A stretch of 64,000 nt of DNA, from NCBI RefSeq assembly GCF_014270105.1, contig NZ_JACNMF010000004.1:186001-250000 (forward strand). The letters run 5' to 3'. A program made the position numbers and the translations under genes. The notes beneath the pieces were generated by a model that had not been told where the DNA came from, ran no database searches, and worked only from the letters and a program-made list of their open reading frames with translations. Of the stretch, positions 1 through 8,472 are shown piece after piece; within the stretch, counting starts at the first letter, position 1; every line of letters begins with the position of its first letter. This DNA is from Hyunsoonleella aquatilis. Lineage in GTDB: Bacteria > Bacteroidota > Bacteroidia > Flavobacteriales > Flavobacteriaceae.

Positions 1-74
1 CAAAAAAACGGCTATTAACCATTATGAATTCCTGAACAAAGGAAAAGATTAAATCCGCTAGGGGATAGCAAAAA

Positions 75-82
75 TTTACCCT
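75..82 (+). promoter_or_regulatory. Isolated TTTACCCT box left of the AraC gene
   Basis: A TTTACCCT octamer like those in front of the genes to the right. It lies past the 3' end of the AraC gene and has the same orientation as the other boxes, so it may serve a minus-strand gene to the left of the window. Positions 1 to 131 contain no supportable gene. Confidence 0.3.
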
Positions 83-131
83 ATGCTTAGTGAATTTTAA
101 CTAAATCTATATAGTAATTATGAGTCAAATT

Positions 132-989
132 TTAAACAGCCTCTCTATACTGCTTTGGCGTACTGCCCATGATTCTTTTGAATTGCTTATTGAAGTTAGT
201 AATAGAATTATATCCAACTAAAAAGCAAACATCATTTACAGCAAAGGTTTCCTGAACAAGGATTCTTGAAGCATTTCTGATACGCACCTCATTCAAAAAT
301 TCGGTAAACGATTTATTAGTTTTTTTCTTGAAGAACCGACAGAAGGAGTTAGGCGTCATGCAGGCGATGTCCGATACATCCTCCAAGGCTATCGTCTTCC
401 CGTAGTTATCCGAAATGTACCTCAATACTCTGTCTATTCTATGTGCACCTTTTGGGGTATATTGCCTCATGTCAGATGAAGACAATAATTGTTTATCGCT
501 AACAATTGAAAGCCGGTGCAAAATATCCAACAGTTTTATATACTGTTCCGTGTTGCTTAAACCTGGCAAGCCTATAAGTTCACCCTTCATGGAGTCTGAT
601 ACATTTTTCCCAAAGCTTATACCGTACTTAGAATCAGATAGCATCCTATTTATTGCTGTAAATTCGGGTGTATCAAAAGTATTTTCCCCTATAAAGTTTT
701 TATAAAACTTGATGACGACTGTTTTGACCGTTTTTTCACTGCCCTCGCTGTAGTAGGACACATCATTTCTCCATAAATGTGGCAAGTTTGAACCTACGAG
801 AACCAAATCACCGGGCTCAAAAGGAGAGACACTATCTCCCACAAATCGAATTCCAGTACTTCTGGAAATATACAACAATTCAAATTCCGGATGATAGTGC
901 CAAGCGGAATCCAAGCAAGGCTTTTCCTTGGTAAAGACGTTCAATCTTGAATTTGTAAAACTCTCGGTATTTTTTAATACTAATTTCAT
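132..989 (-). CDS. AraC-family transcriptional regulator of the galactan locus
   Basis: A 285-residue one-component regulator. The N-terminal half is cupin-like, with a histidine/glutamate-rich stretch around residues 31 to 37 (HYHPEFE) that in this family forms the sugar-sensing pocket. The C-terminal part, about residues 184 to 283, is a double helix-turn-helix AraC DNA-binding domain ending in the usual F-x-x-x-G-x-T-P-x-x-Y-R pattern (FKRIMGSTPKQYRE). There is no signal peptide or membrane segment, so it acts in the cytoplasm. It stands alone at the downstream end of the sulfatase/GH16 locus, in the same direction, with three TTACCC boxes 44 to 88 bp upstream of its start. Sensing an anhydrogalactose-type sugar and activating the locus is inferred from context. 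Confidence 0.85.
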   Translation of the reverse strand: MKLVLKNTESFTNSRLNVFTKEKPCLDSAWHYHPEFELLYISRSTGIRFVGDSVSPFEPGDLVLVGSNLPHLWRNDVSYYSEGSEKTVKTVVIKFYKNFIGENTFDTPEFTAINRMLSDSKYGISFGKNVSDSMKGELIGLPGLSNTEQYIKLLDILHRLSIVSDKQLLSSSDMRQYTPKGAHRIDRVLRYISDNYGKTIALEDVSDIACMTPNSFCRFFKKKTNKSFTEFLNEVRIRNASRILVQETFAVNDVCFLVGYNSITNFNKQFKRIMGSTPKQYREAV

Positions 990-1032
990 ACTTCAAAATT
1001 AAGTGAATCGAGCCAAGCCATTTCACCTATAA

Positions 1033-1077
1033 TTACCCCTTTATAGTACAAATTTACCCTATATTACAATTTTACCC
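1033..1077. promoter_or_regulatory. Three TTACCC boxes upstream of the AraC gene
   Basis: TTACCC occurs at 1033-1038, 1054-1059 and 1072-1077, spaced 21 and 18 bp, that is about two helical turns. AraC proteins commonly bind direct repeats with this phasing, so autoregulation is likely. A box in the opposite orientation (GGGTAA) lies at 1224-1229. The rest of the 490-bp gap from 990 to 1479 holds a terminator but no gene that I can support. Confidence 0.5.
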
Positions 1078-1403
1078 TTAAAAAAAGATAAAAACAAACC
1101 AAACTAATACTTAAATAATTGATTTAATGTAAGTTACGTTTTTTTATAGAAAATCAAATAGGTTAATATGCAATAAGGCTCTTTAAAAACCCACTCAAAT
1201 TTAACCATAAACCTAAACAAATGGGGTAAATTTACAATATACACATATACATCGACTTCAATTTGCAGCATTTATAGGACAATAAATGGTAAAATAATGC
1301 TAAAGATTTAAAGAATGTTAGTTAGAATATTGGGTTTACGTTGAGACACATAAGTAAGTCAACCCTTTAATGAAGCATAAAGCTCAAATCACTATTAAAG
1401 AAC

Positions 1404-1438
1404 AAAAGCCTCACAACCTTTTAAGGTTGTGAGGCTTT
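1404..1438 (-). terminator. Rho-independent terminator after the sulfatase gene
   Basis: A perfect inverted repeat with 16-bp arms (1405-1420 and 1423-1438, starting AAAGCCTCACAACC) and a 2-base centre. On the minus strand it is followed by a T-rich tail. It lies about 40 bp beyond the sulfatase stop codon and would end the sulfatase/GH16 transcript. Confidence 0.8.
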
Positions 1439-1479
1439 ATTCGTATTGCTCAGATAAAATCTCTAAGTTCAAGAATGAA

Positions 1480-2973
1480 CTAATTCAAAGCAAAGGTTTT
1501 ATCAAAATTGGGCATACCATCCGCTCTCCATTGCTCACCTTCTTTTTCAATATGAAACCATTGTGGTTCCACATGGGTCTTGCTCCATCGACTACCCATT
1601 CTAACGAGGTTTGCTAAGATTTCAGGATGCTGGGTGCTTAAATCATTGTTCTCCTCAATATCAGCTTCAATGTCAAATAACCTCCATTTTTGTTGATACA
1701 CCTTCAGGGCTTTCCATCTATCCTGTCGGACTGCCACATCAGAATAGCCTTTTCTATGGCGCATAATAAAGAGTGGGGATTCGGGTCTCGGATTTTCATT
1801 CTTCAGAAAAGGTTTCCAAATATCCTTTCCGTCCAATTGCTTCTCTTCTGGAATTTTGGCGTTTGCTAAACCCGCAAAAGTTGGATAAAAATCAAGGGAT
1901 GATATTGGATAAGTAAATTTTTTTCCTGCAGGCACCACATTGGGCCAGTGCAAAAATGTTGGAACACGGAAACCGCCTTCATACGCGCTTCCTTTTCCTT
2001 CCTTTAGCGGAAAGTTGTTTGCACCAGCTTTTGTTTTACCGCCGTTGTCGCTAGAGAACACAATCAGCGTATTGTCAAATTGGTGGGTTTCTTTAAGTTT
2101 TTCCACTATTCGCTTTACACCTCTATCTACGGCATAAACCATGGCTGCATAAGTTCTTCGCTTTTTGTCTTCTATATGCGAAAATAATTTTAAATCCTCT
2201 TCTTTGGCTTCCAAAGGTGTATGTGGTGCGTTATACGATAAATACAAAAAGAAAGGCTGATCCTTTTTGCCGGATGCCTCCGAAATAAAACGTACGGCCT
2301 CGCGGGATAAGCCATCGGTTACATATTCGTTCTCCTCCACTTCTTTACCATTATGCTCCAAAGGCCGAAGGTATTCCCAAACAAATGCTCTGCCATTTGC
2401 CTTTTGACGTTGGTAGGCCTCCTTAAACTGTTCAGGAAAATAGTTGTGTCCCCCTCCCAAAAACCCATAAAAATCATCAAAGCCTCTTTGATTTGGATGG
2501 AATTGTTGCTGATATCCTAAGTGCCATTTTCCAATCACACCCGTATAATACCCCGACTTCTGCAACACCCGACTTATAAAGGTTTCATCAACGTCGATAC
2601 CTTTGGACTCATCGCCTTCGGTAGGGAGATTAAACTGAGAGCCAAATTTATGCGCATACCTACCCGCCAGCAAACTGGCTCTACTTGGACCACAAAATGG
2701 ATGCGCCATATAAGCATCGGTACAAATCGTACCATTGCTTGCCAACATATCCAAATTAGGAGTTGAGATATCTTTTGAGCCACTAAATCCCACATCGGCA
2801 TACCCTAAATCGTCACATAAAATCAATAATATATTTGGCCTTGTGGCAATATCGGAAACTTTTTCAGTTGTACCCATTGCCAAATCATTCTTATTATTCT
2901 TTGAGGAATCGCAACCAATGAATCCCACGATTACAAAACATAGAATAAAGATAGTTTTATGTGGACATCCCAT
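1480..2973 (-). CDS. Sulfatase lipoprotein (arylsulfatase family S1)
   Basis: A 497-residue sulfatase. It starts with a lipoprotein signal whose lipobox cysteine is about residue 21 (GFIGC), so it should be membrane-anchored outside the cytoplasm. The metal-binding pair DD lies at residues 54-55 (CDDLGYAD). The signature FCGPSR at residues 93-98 carries the cysteine (C94) that a formylglycine-generating enzyme converts in this family, and SSDNGG near residue 308 supplies further metal ligands. Length is typical. It is the last gene of the minus-strand run and would remove sulfate esters from the galactan that the two GH16 enzymes cut. The precise sulfate position (C-4, C-6 or C-2) cannot be read from sequence alone. 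No sulfatase-maturing enzyme is present in the window. Confidence 0.9.
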   Translation of the reverse strand: MGCPHKTIFILCFVIVGFIGCDSSKNNKNDLAMGTTEKVSDIATRPNILLILCDDLGYADVGFSGSKDISTPNLDMLASNGTICTDAYMAHPFCGPSRASLLAGRYAHKFGSQFNLPTEGDESKGIDVDETFISRVLQKSGYYTGVIGKWHLGYQQQFHPNQRGFDDFYGFLGGGHNYFPEQFKEAYQRQKANGRAFVWEYLRPLEHNGKEVEENEYVTDGLSREAVRFISEASGKKDQPFFLYLSYNAPHTPLEAKEEDLKLFSHIEDKKRRTYAAMVYAVDRGVKRIVEKLKETHQFDNTLIVFSSDNGGKTKAGANNFPLKEGKGSAYEGGFRVPTFLHWPNVVPAGKKFTYPISSLDFYPTFAGLANAKIPEEKQLDGKDIWKPFLKNENPRPESPLFIMRHRKGYSDVAVRQDRWKALKVYQQKWRLFDIEADIEENNDLSTQHPEILANLVRMGSRWSKTHVEPQWFHIEKEGEQWRADGMPNFDKTFALN

Positions 2974-2997
2974 ATCTTAATTTACTTAGAAGTGAAT

Positions 2998-3354
2998 TTA
3001 TTTAAGATTCTTTAACTCCTCACGCATCCGCTTTAAAAATGGTGCCACCTCTGCATAAGGCTTTCCAGCAAGCTGAGAGAAATAAGAATTAAATGTTTTA
3101 CTCGCTTCTTTTGTAATTTCTTTTCTTTCTTCAGAAGTAATTTCCCCTGCTTTCATTTTTTCATTTGAAGAAATAAAAGCTGTAACCATTTCCATTCTAT
3201 TTTGTCGTAGGTCTTCCTGCTGATCTTCAGTTAAACTATACTCCTTAGCTGCTTGTGCTACAAAATGATTGTTTTGTTTTTCGTGCCATTTGCTTTGACC
3301 AAAAGTCGATGATACAGCAGCTAAGATAAAAATTAAGAAAATTATTTTTTTCAT
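2998..3354 (-). CDS. Small secreted protein of the galactan locus
   Basis: A 118-residue protein with a clear Sec signal peptide (residues 1 to about 19, ending TFGQ). The mature part is short, highly charged and predicted helical. It contains SLTEDQQEDLRQNR, which recalls the LTxxQ pattern of small periplasmic Spy/CpxP-like proteins, but the match is too weak to assign the family. It sits between the sulfatase (24 bp) and a GH16 gene (19 bp), so it is almost certainly cotranscribed with them. No catalytic motif is visible, and the function is unknown. Confidence 0.7.
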   Translation of the reverse strand: MKKIIFLIFILAAVSSTFGQSKWHEKQNNHFVAQAAKEYSLTEDQQEDLRQNRMEMVTAFISSNEKMKAGEITSEERKEITKEASKTFNSYFSQLAGKPYAEVAPFLKRMREELKNLK

Positions 3355-3373
3355 GGTTTTTGTTTTTATTTAT

Positions 3374-4399
3374 TTAACTTCTTTTTTGCCAAACCCTAAC
3401 GTATTCAATCTCAAAATCTAATACACCATCCTGCTTTTCCGATTCTGGACTTTTAGCTTCTAATTCTTCTTTGGACTTTGGAATATCGTGCCAAGGAAAC
3501 GCTTCTTGATCCAACCACAAGGCAATTGGCCTATCCGCAACATAGCCATTATAATCATCGGGCAAGGTTATTTTTCTGCGATTAGCTTTTGCCCAAGCGG
3601 TAACTTCATCCGCCGTAACTTGGGAAAACAATTTGCCATCCACATAATATTTCATACCGTTTTCATCCCATTCGATACCATAAATATGAAAATCGTCCGC
3701 TACTCTAAACCCTAAATCCTTTCTTTCGGTATAAACCGGTTTTCCGGTAACGGGCTTATTCCAATCCCGGATTGACCACCAAAGTTGGCTATCTAAATGT
3801 TTTTTATTTGGATTTCCCGTACCCCCAAAAAGTTCGAAGAAATCAATTTCCAAATGATCGCCCATAGCCCAAAAGGCACTGGAAATAGGCCCATCAGCCG
3901 CCATACTTTTTATTTCTATATAGCCATATTTAAACTCGTTTCTTCCGATAAAGCACGCTGTTGTGATGTTTTCATAGGGCATCGCTTCACCAAAAACCGG
4001 TTTTCTGATTTCGGGGCTAAATGGAAAATCTGGTTCCCATCTGGTTTCAAGAATTAGTTTTCCATCTTCCAGCCTGTAGTTTCGTCCTGAAAATTGGGAA
4101 GGTGCCCGCCCTTTCCATACCTTTTTGTTTGGCATATCTGGGTGTTTATAAAATGGCTCGCCATTCTTAAATTTTCCCACGATATACCATTTTCTCTCAT
4201 CGATTTCTGCTGAGTCAAATTCATCGCTTACCAATTTATCCAATACCCAATTCCCTTCGTTGTTTGGATCGGTGTGAGGTAAAACTTGAGTTGCGTTTGT
4301 TTTGTTTGTAGTATTTTTTGAGGAGTTACACCCAACAATAAATAGTGCTGAAAAAATAATAGCTCCAAAAAATAGGATTTCTTTAATTTTAATATTCAT
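3374..4399 (-). CDS. GH16 family glycoside hydrolase, lipoprotein (galactanase-like)
   Basis: A 341-residue endo-hydrolase-like protein. A lipoprotein signal ends at C24 (IVGC), followed by an N/T/S-rich linker. The GH16 catalytic strand is EIDFFE, with nucleophile, assisting Asp and acid/base at about E184, D186 and E189. This E-x-D-x-x-E form with a beta-bulge is the one found in agarases, porphyranases and carrageenases, whereas lichenases have E-x-D-x-E. WxSDEF-like and YIEIKS strands typical of the jelly-roll fold flank it. It is paralogous to the next gene upstream, 5 bp away. Substrate class (agar, porphyran, carrageenan or furcellaran) cannot be settled here, but the downstream sugar pathway fits a 3,6-anhydrogalactose-containing galactan. 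Confidence 0.85.
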   Translation of the reverse strand: MNIKIKEILFFGAIIFSALFIVGCNSSKNTTNKTNATQVLPHTDPNNEGNWVLDKLVSDEFDSAEIDERKWYIVGKFKNGEPFYKHPDMPNKKVWKGRAPSQFSGRNYRLEDGKLILETRWEPDFPFSPEIRKPVFGEAMPYENITTACFIGRNEFKYGYIEIKSMAADGPISSAFWAMGDHLEIDFFELFGGTGNPNKKHLDSQLWWSIRDWNKPVTGKPVYTERKDLGFRVADDFHIYGIEWDENGMKYYVDGKLFSQVTADEVTAWAKANRRKITLPDDYNGYVADRPIALWLDQEAFPWHDIPKSKEELEAKSPESEKQDGVLDFEIEYVRVWQKRS

Positions 4400-4404
4400 T
4401 TAAT

Positions 4405-5388
4405 TTATTTTTTTTGCCAAACGCGTATATATTCAATCTCGTAGTCGGCAGGTAAATCTTGTTCTTCCGGCAATCCCAACCAGGGGAACGTTTCAGAATC
4501 AAACCAAATATGATACGGTGTATCCGTAACCCATCGATTGGGGTCAGTACCATTATTTGTTAAAGCCGTTTTGGTTATAGTGCCTTGTGGGTGCAATTCG
4601 CCATCCACATAAATTTTTATAAATTCTGGCGACCATTCAAAACCGTACACATGGAAATCGCTTGCGGTTTCATGCCCTACCTGAATATTATCGCTATACA
4701 CAGGCCCATTACCTCCGGGCAGGTAATATGGATTGTTTGGTTCCCAGCTTATTATGTTGAATTTAAGACGTTTTCTCCATGAAGCATTGGTTTTGTGACC
4801 GCCAAAAGTCTCAAACATATCAAGTTCAGATTTTAGATCCGCATTTTTTTCATTTGTGGTCCAAAACGAGCTGGTTATTTGTGCATTAGCCGACTTAGAC
4901 TTGATTTCCATATAGCCGTATTTAAACACATTTTTGCTAATTACAGCTGCGGTGGTAATGTTTTCAAATTTCTCACCAGTATTTGGATTTGTTTTAGGTG
5001 AAAAATTATAATCTGGTTCCCATCTTGTTTGAATTTTAAGCTTTCCATCTTCCAAGCGCACATTATCCGTTGAAAACTGCGAAGGCGGTCGGCCTCTAAA
5101 GTTTGATTGGTATTCACCGTTTCTGCCTTGAACTAACCACTTATCTTCATCTAAAGCGACAGCTTCAAACTCATCGCTCATTTCTGAATTTAAAACCCAA
5201 CCGCCAACATTATCCTGATCCGATAAGGGGAAACCTGAATTAACATCTACCTCATCCTCTTCCATTTGATCGATAGGTTTATTTCTGGCATCAATATCTT
5301 CTCTAAAACAAGACACCATAACACCTAAAAACAGGTACAAAAAGAGCATAAATGCCCTAGCGAACAGCATATTTCTTTTCGATTTCAC
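4405..5388 (-). CDS. GH16 family glycoside hydrolase, lipoprotein (second copy)
   Basis: A 327-residue paralogue of the adjacent GH16 protein, sharing GRPPSQFS, LEDGKL, TRWEPD, FKYGYMEIKS and EYIRVWQKK blocks. The lipobox cysteine is about C27 (MVSC), followed by an acidic linker typical of surface-exported Bacteroidota lipoproteins. The catalytic motif is ELDMFE at about residues 188 to 193. The two copies lie 5 bp apart and differ around the catalytic strand (FFELFGG against MFETFGG), so they may prefer differently substituted stretches of the same galactan. The gene lies 24 bp from the aldehyde dehydrogenase, which supports one operon for depolymerisation and sugar catabolism. Confidence 0.85.
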   Translation of the reverse strand: MKSKRNMLFARAFMLFLYLFLGVMVSCFREDIDARNKPIDQMEEDEVDVNSGFPLSDQDNVGGWVLNSEMSDEFEAVALDEDKWLVQGRNGEYQSNFRGRPPSQFSTDNVRLEDGKLKIQTRWEPDYNFSPKTNPNTGEKFENITTAAVISKNVFKYGYMEIKSKSANAQITSSFWTTNEKNADLKSELDMFETFGGHKTNASWRKRLKFNIISWEPNNPYYLPGGNGPVYSDNIQVGHETASDFHVYGFEWSPEFIKIYVDGELHPQGTITKTALTNNGTDPNRWVTDTPYHIWFDSETFPWLGLPEEQDLPADYEIEYIRVWQKK

Positions 5389-5412
5389 CTCAATTATTTT
5401 ATTGTAATCTTT

Positions 5413-6876
5413 TTATAATAGAGCAGTAGAAACTCTTTTCTTAACTAAATAATCCTCTAAAGCTAGATGAGAACAGTCATGCCCTATACCACTATTTTTA
5501 AAACCTCCATGTGGTAAGTATATCGCATATTTTACGCCATTAATTTGAACTTCTCCAAATTCTAATTCCTCAGTAAATCTCTCTATTCTTTTATGATCGT
5601 TCGTGAATATGTATGATGCTAATCCAAATTCAGTATCATTCGCCAACTCTATAACTTCATCATCAGTTTCAAAAGGCATTACGCCCGCCACTGGCCCAAA
5701 AGTTTCCTGATTGAATACAGTCATATCCATATTTACACCTGATAAAATTGTTGGTTCCATCCAATTACCTCCTTCTGGCAAATGCTCTGGAATCTTTCCT
5801 CCGAATTCTATTTTTGCACCTTTACTAACAGCATCTTCTATAATATCAAACATACGATCTCTTCCACCACTTGATGCTAAAGGCCCCATAAAGACATCTT
5901 CGTTCTCTTTTGTACCGAAACCAACTTTTATTTCTGATGCTCTTTTTACATATTCCGCTAAAAATTTATCGTAAATGCTTTTATGCACAAAAATTCTGTT
6001 TGCAGCAACACATATTTGCCCTGAATTGCCAAATTTTAAGCCTATAGCTAAATCCAATGCTACATCTAAATCCGCATCTTCAAAAACAATAAATGGCGCA
6101 TTTCCACCCAACTCCATTCCCAATTTTTTGATGGACGTAGTACTATCTGCAATTACTTTCTGTCCTGTTTGGGTTGACCCAATCATTGTTATTACAGCTG
6201 GAATTTTACTAGTTGTCATAGTAGTTGCTACTTCACTACTCGGACCTGCTAAGATATTGACTACCCCTGCAGGAAAATTTATATCGTGCAATATTTCGCC
6301 AACCAAATAAGAAGATAAAGGCGATATTCCGGAAGGTTTAATAATTAAGGAACATCCGGATGCTAATGCAGGCCCTATTTTATAGCCGACGTTAAGCAAT
6401 GGGAAATTCCACGCCAAATAGGCTACAGCGACACCTGCGGGTTGAGAAATCATTTTATGCGTATGCGTATTGTCATGATCTGGAATTTGCTCCTCCCGTA
6501 AATTTTGCATAGCACTCGGGTACCACTCCAAAGCCTCAGTGAGTCTGTCAATGTCTTCTTGAGAACCAGCATACGTTTTTCCCATTTCATGAACCATAGC
6601 TGTTCTTAGAATTTCTTCTTTCTCTAAAATGGCGTCACGTAATTTGAGCATCCATTTAGTTCTTTCTGCTAAAGAAAGTTTTGACCAATATTTGAATCCA
6701 CGTTGTGCAGATTCAAGCGCTTTTTTGGCATCAGCAACTCCAGCTCTTGCAACTTGAGCAATCACTTCTCCCGTTGCGGGACAAACAACATCATCTTTCT
6801 CTCCACTTGCCGCGTCAATTAATTTACCATCTATATATAGTTTCTTATAGCCGTATTTTTCAACTTTCATTATCAA
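5413..6876 (-). CDS. Aldehyde dehydrogenase, probable 3,6-anhydrogalactose dehydrogenase
   Basis: A 487-residue NAD(P)-dependent aldehyde dehydrogenase of usual length. Visible motifs are the oxyanion-hole Asn in LAWNFPL (N157), the cofactor Lys in IIKPSG (K180), the general base in MELGGNAP (E255) and the catalytic cysteine in GQICVAANR (C289). There is no signal peptide, so it is cytoplasmic. By family alone it could be a succinate-semialdehyde or lactaldehyde dehydrogenase. Its place between two GH16 genes and a cycloisomerase/KDG kinase/KDPG aldolase set instead points to oxidation of 3,6-anhydrogalactose to anhydrogalactonate, the first step of the known red-algal galactan route. An in-frame ATG at codon 3 is an alternative start. 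Confidence 0.8.
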   Translation of the reverse strand: MIMKVEKYGYKKLYIDGKLIDAASGEKDDVVCPATGEVIAQVARAGVADAKKALESAQRGFKYWSKLSLAERTKWMLKLRDAILEKEEILRTAMVHEMGKTYAGSQEDIDRLTEALEWYPSAMQNLREEQIPDHDNTHTHKMISQPAGVAVAYLAWNFPLLNVGYKIGPALASGCSLIIKPSGISPLSSYLVGEILHDINFPAGVVNILAGPSSEVATTMTTSKIPAVITMIGSTQTGQKVIADSTTSIKKLGMELGGNAPFIVFEDADLDVALDLAIGLKFGNSGQICVAANRIFVHKSIYDKFLAEYVKRASEIKVGFGTKENEDVFMGPLASSGGRDRMFDIIEDAVSKGAKIEFGGKIPEHLPEGGNWMEPTILSGVNMDMTVFNQETFGPVAGVMPFETDDEVIELANDTEFGLASYIFTNDHKRIERFTEELEFGEVQINGVKYAIYLPHGGFKNSGIGHDCSHLALEDYLVKKRVSTALL

Positions 6877-6921
6877 TTTTTATCGTGAATTTTGGTTATT
6901 CTGTTTAAAAGCCTTTCTAAG

Positions 6922-8100
6922 CTATTTTACTTTGTATATTTTTTGAAGTACTTCTATATCAACTTCCTCAACACTAGAAGCATATTTATGGAGTACCTTT
7001 TCATTTATATCAATACCCAGACCAGGTCTTTTAGGCACCTCTATCATACCATCTTTCATTTTTATGGATGGAAAACATAATTTATCTCTTAAACCGTTTT
7101 CGGTTTGGTCATATTCCATTAAAAAATCGGGTTGATACATACGTCCTGGTACAGATTCTATATTTGAAATAAAATGCAAAGCTACATGCAATCCAATTGC
7201 CGTTCCCCAAGTATGTGGAATAATATCTACACCATTTGCACTTGCCAAAGCCCCAATTCGTTTAGCCTCGGTAAGACCACCACTTGCACAAATATCAGGC
7301 TGAATAATATCTACTGATTTACTTTCAATCAACTGTCTGAAACCAAATCTCAAGTATTCACATTCTCCACCAGATATAGGTATAGTTGTTTTTTGCCTTA
7401 ACTCACTATATTGATCGTAAAATTCAGGTGATAAAGGCTCTTCAAACCAACTAATATCATATTTTTCAATCTTTCTCGCTAGTTCAGTAGCCTCTCTTAA
7501 TGTATAGGCGTGATTGGAATCCACCATCAATTGGATATCAGGGCCAATGATTTCTCGCATGTACTTAACATTATTCACATCCTCCTTAATGCCAAGTCCA
7601 ACCTTCATTTTCATCGCTTTAAACCCTTGAGAAATATATAGTTCAGCCTCCTCCTTAAAAGTTTTAGAAGGATTCTTATGATCTGTAAAATAAAGACCTG
7701 TTGCATACGGTCTAACCCTATCACGATGTGCCCCACCTAGCAATGTTGAGACAGGCAAACTTAAAAGTTTTCCTTTCAAGTCCCAAATAGCGATATCAAT
7801 CGCGCTCATGGAAGCCACTAAAATCCCTCTTCTGGCAAAGTCAAGTGTCTTGCGGTACATTTTGTTCCAAATCACCTCATTTTCCAAGGCATTTTCACCA
7901 ATAACAAAGGGCTCCAAAAGTTTAATACCAGCTTCTAAAACCGATGCCGGCCCATAGCCCTCTCCCCAACCATAAGTACCATCCTTAGCAGTTACTTTTA
8001 CAATACAAATACATCTTTCCGAATACTCCCATTGGGAAAAGAAAAAGCTTTTCGACAACTTATCCTTTAAGACAAATGTTTCAATTTTTTTTATAACCAC
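6922..8100 (-). CDS. Enolase-superfamily enzyme, probable 3,6-anhydrogalactonate cycloisomerase
   Basis: A 392-residue member of the mandelate racemase subgroup. The KxK base motif is at K164/K166 (KAMKMKVG). Metal ligands fit D194 (MVDSNH), E220 or E221 (WFEEPL) and E246 (GGECEY), and the distal base fits H296 (PHTWGT); these positions nearly coincide with mandelate racemase itself. Relatives include galactonate and other sugar-acid dehydratases. Because an aldehyde dehydrogenase lies 45 bp downstream and KDG kinase and aldolase genes lie upstream, the most likely reaction is anhydrogalactonate to 2-keto-3-deoxygalactonate. Whether the substrate is the D form (carrageenan) or L form (agar, porphyran) is not visible. 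Confidence 0.8.
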   Translation of the reverse strand: MVIKKIETFVLKDKLSKSFFFSQWEYSERCICIVKVTAKDGTYGWGEGYGPASVLEAGIKLLEPFVIGENALENEVIWNKMYRKTLDFARRGILVASMSAIDIAIWDLKGKLLSLPVSTLLGGAHRDRVRPYATGLYFTDHKNPSKTFKEEAELYISQGFKAMKMKVGLGIKEDVNNVKYMREIIGPDIQLMVDSNHAYTLREATELARKIEKYDISWFEEPLSPEFYDQYSELRQKTTIPISGGECEYLRFGFRQLIESKSVDIIQPDICASGGLTEAKRIGALASANGVDIIPHTWGTAIGLHVALHFISNIESVPGRMYQPDFLMEYDQTENGLRDKLCFPSIKMKDGMIEVPKRPGLGIDINEKVLHKYASSVEEVDIEVLQKIYKVK

Positions 8101-8215
8101 AACTGTACTATTTTTAAAATTAAAAATTACTCTTTTAGTATTTCTATACTTTTGTAAGACTCTACTAAATAGACTTCCAAATTAGGTTTTAATAATTATT
8201 TAGTTGTTTATTAAA

Positions 8216-8242
8216 TTACCCTCGAAGTAACCAATTTTACCT
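8216..8242. promoter_or_regulatory. Paired TTACC(C/T) boxes upstream of the cycloisomerase gene
   Basis: TTACCC at 8216-8221 and TTACCT at 8237-8242 are exactly 21 bp apart, the same spacing as in front of the aldolase gene. They lie 116 to 142 bp upstream of the cycloisomerase start, in the orientation of the other copies. A further single TTACCC is at 8369-8374. The 372-bp gap from 8101 to 8472 has no gene I can support. It probably carries the promoter of the cycloisomerase-to-sulfatase operon. Confidence 0.5.
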
Positions 8243-8472
8243 TATTTAGAAATTCTCTAGTTAACTTAGCAATTTGTAAGTTAAGTATCTTATTTAAAAC
8301 CAACAACATAAAAGCCCTTAAGGTCTCCCGTATATCTTTATTTGAAAGTGCAATTTCAATCAATTTCATTACCCATTTCCAAATTCATTTAGAATAACTG
8401 CAGGTATTAGGGTGAATAAAAAAATTGACCTAAACACTTTTACTATTAATTTCATTACTATTCTTTTTGTTA

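Noticed and set aside
994-1001. TAATTTTG on the minus strand as the -7 element of the AraC gene
   Set aside because: It lies only 4 bp from the start codon and has no -33 TTG at the right distance.
3374-5388. Naming the GH16 proteins as kappa-carrageenase or beta-porphyranase
   Set aside because: The E-x-D-x-x-E motif and pathway context narrow the substrate to algal galactans, but subfamily residues cannot be judged without alignment.
5711-6310. Two plus-strand open frames opposite the aldehyde dehydrogenase
   Set aside because: Shadow frames of a well-supported gene; no start context or domain.
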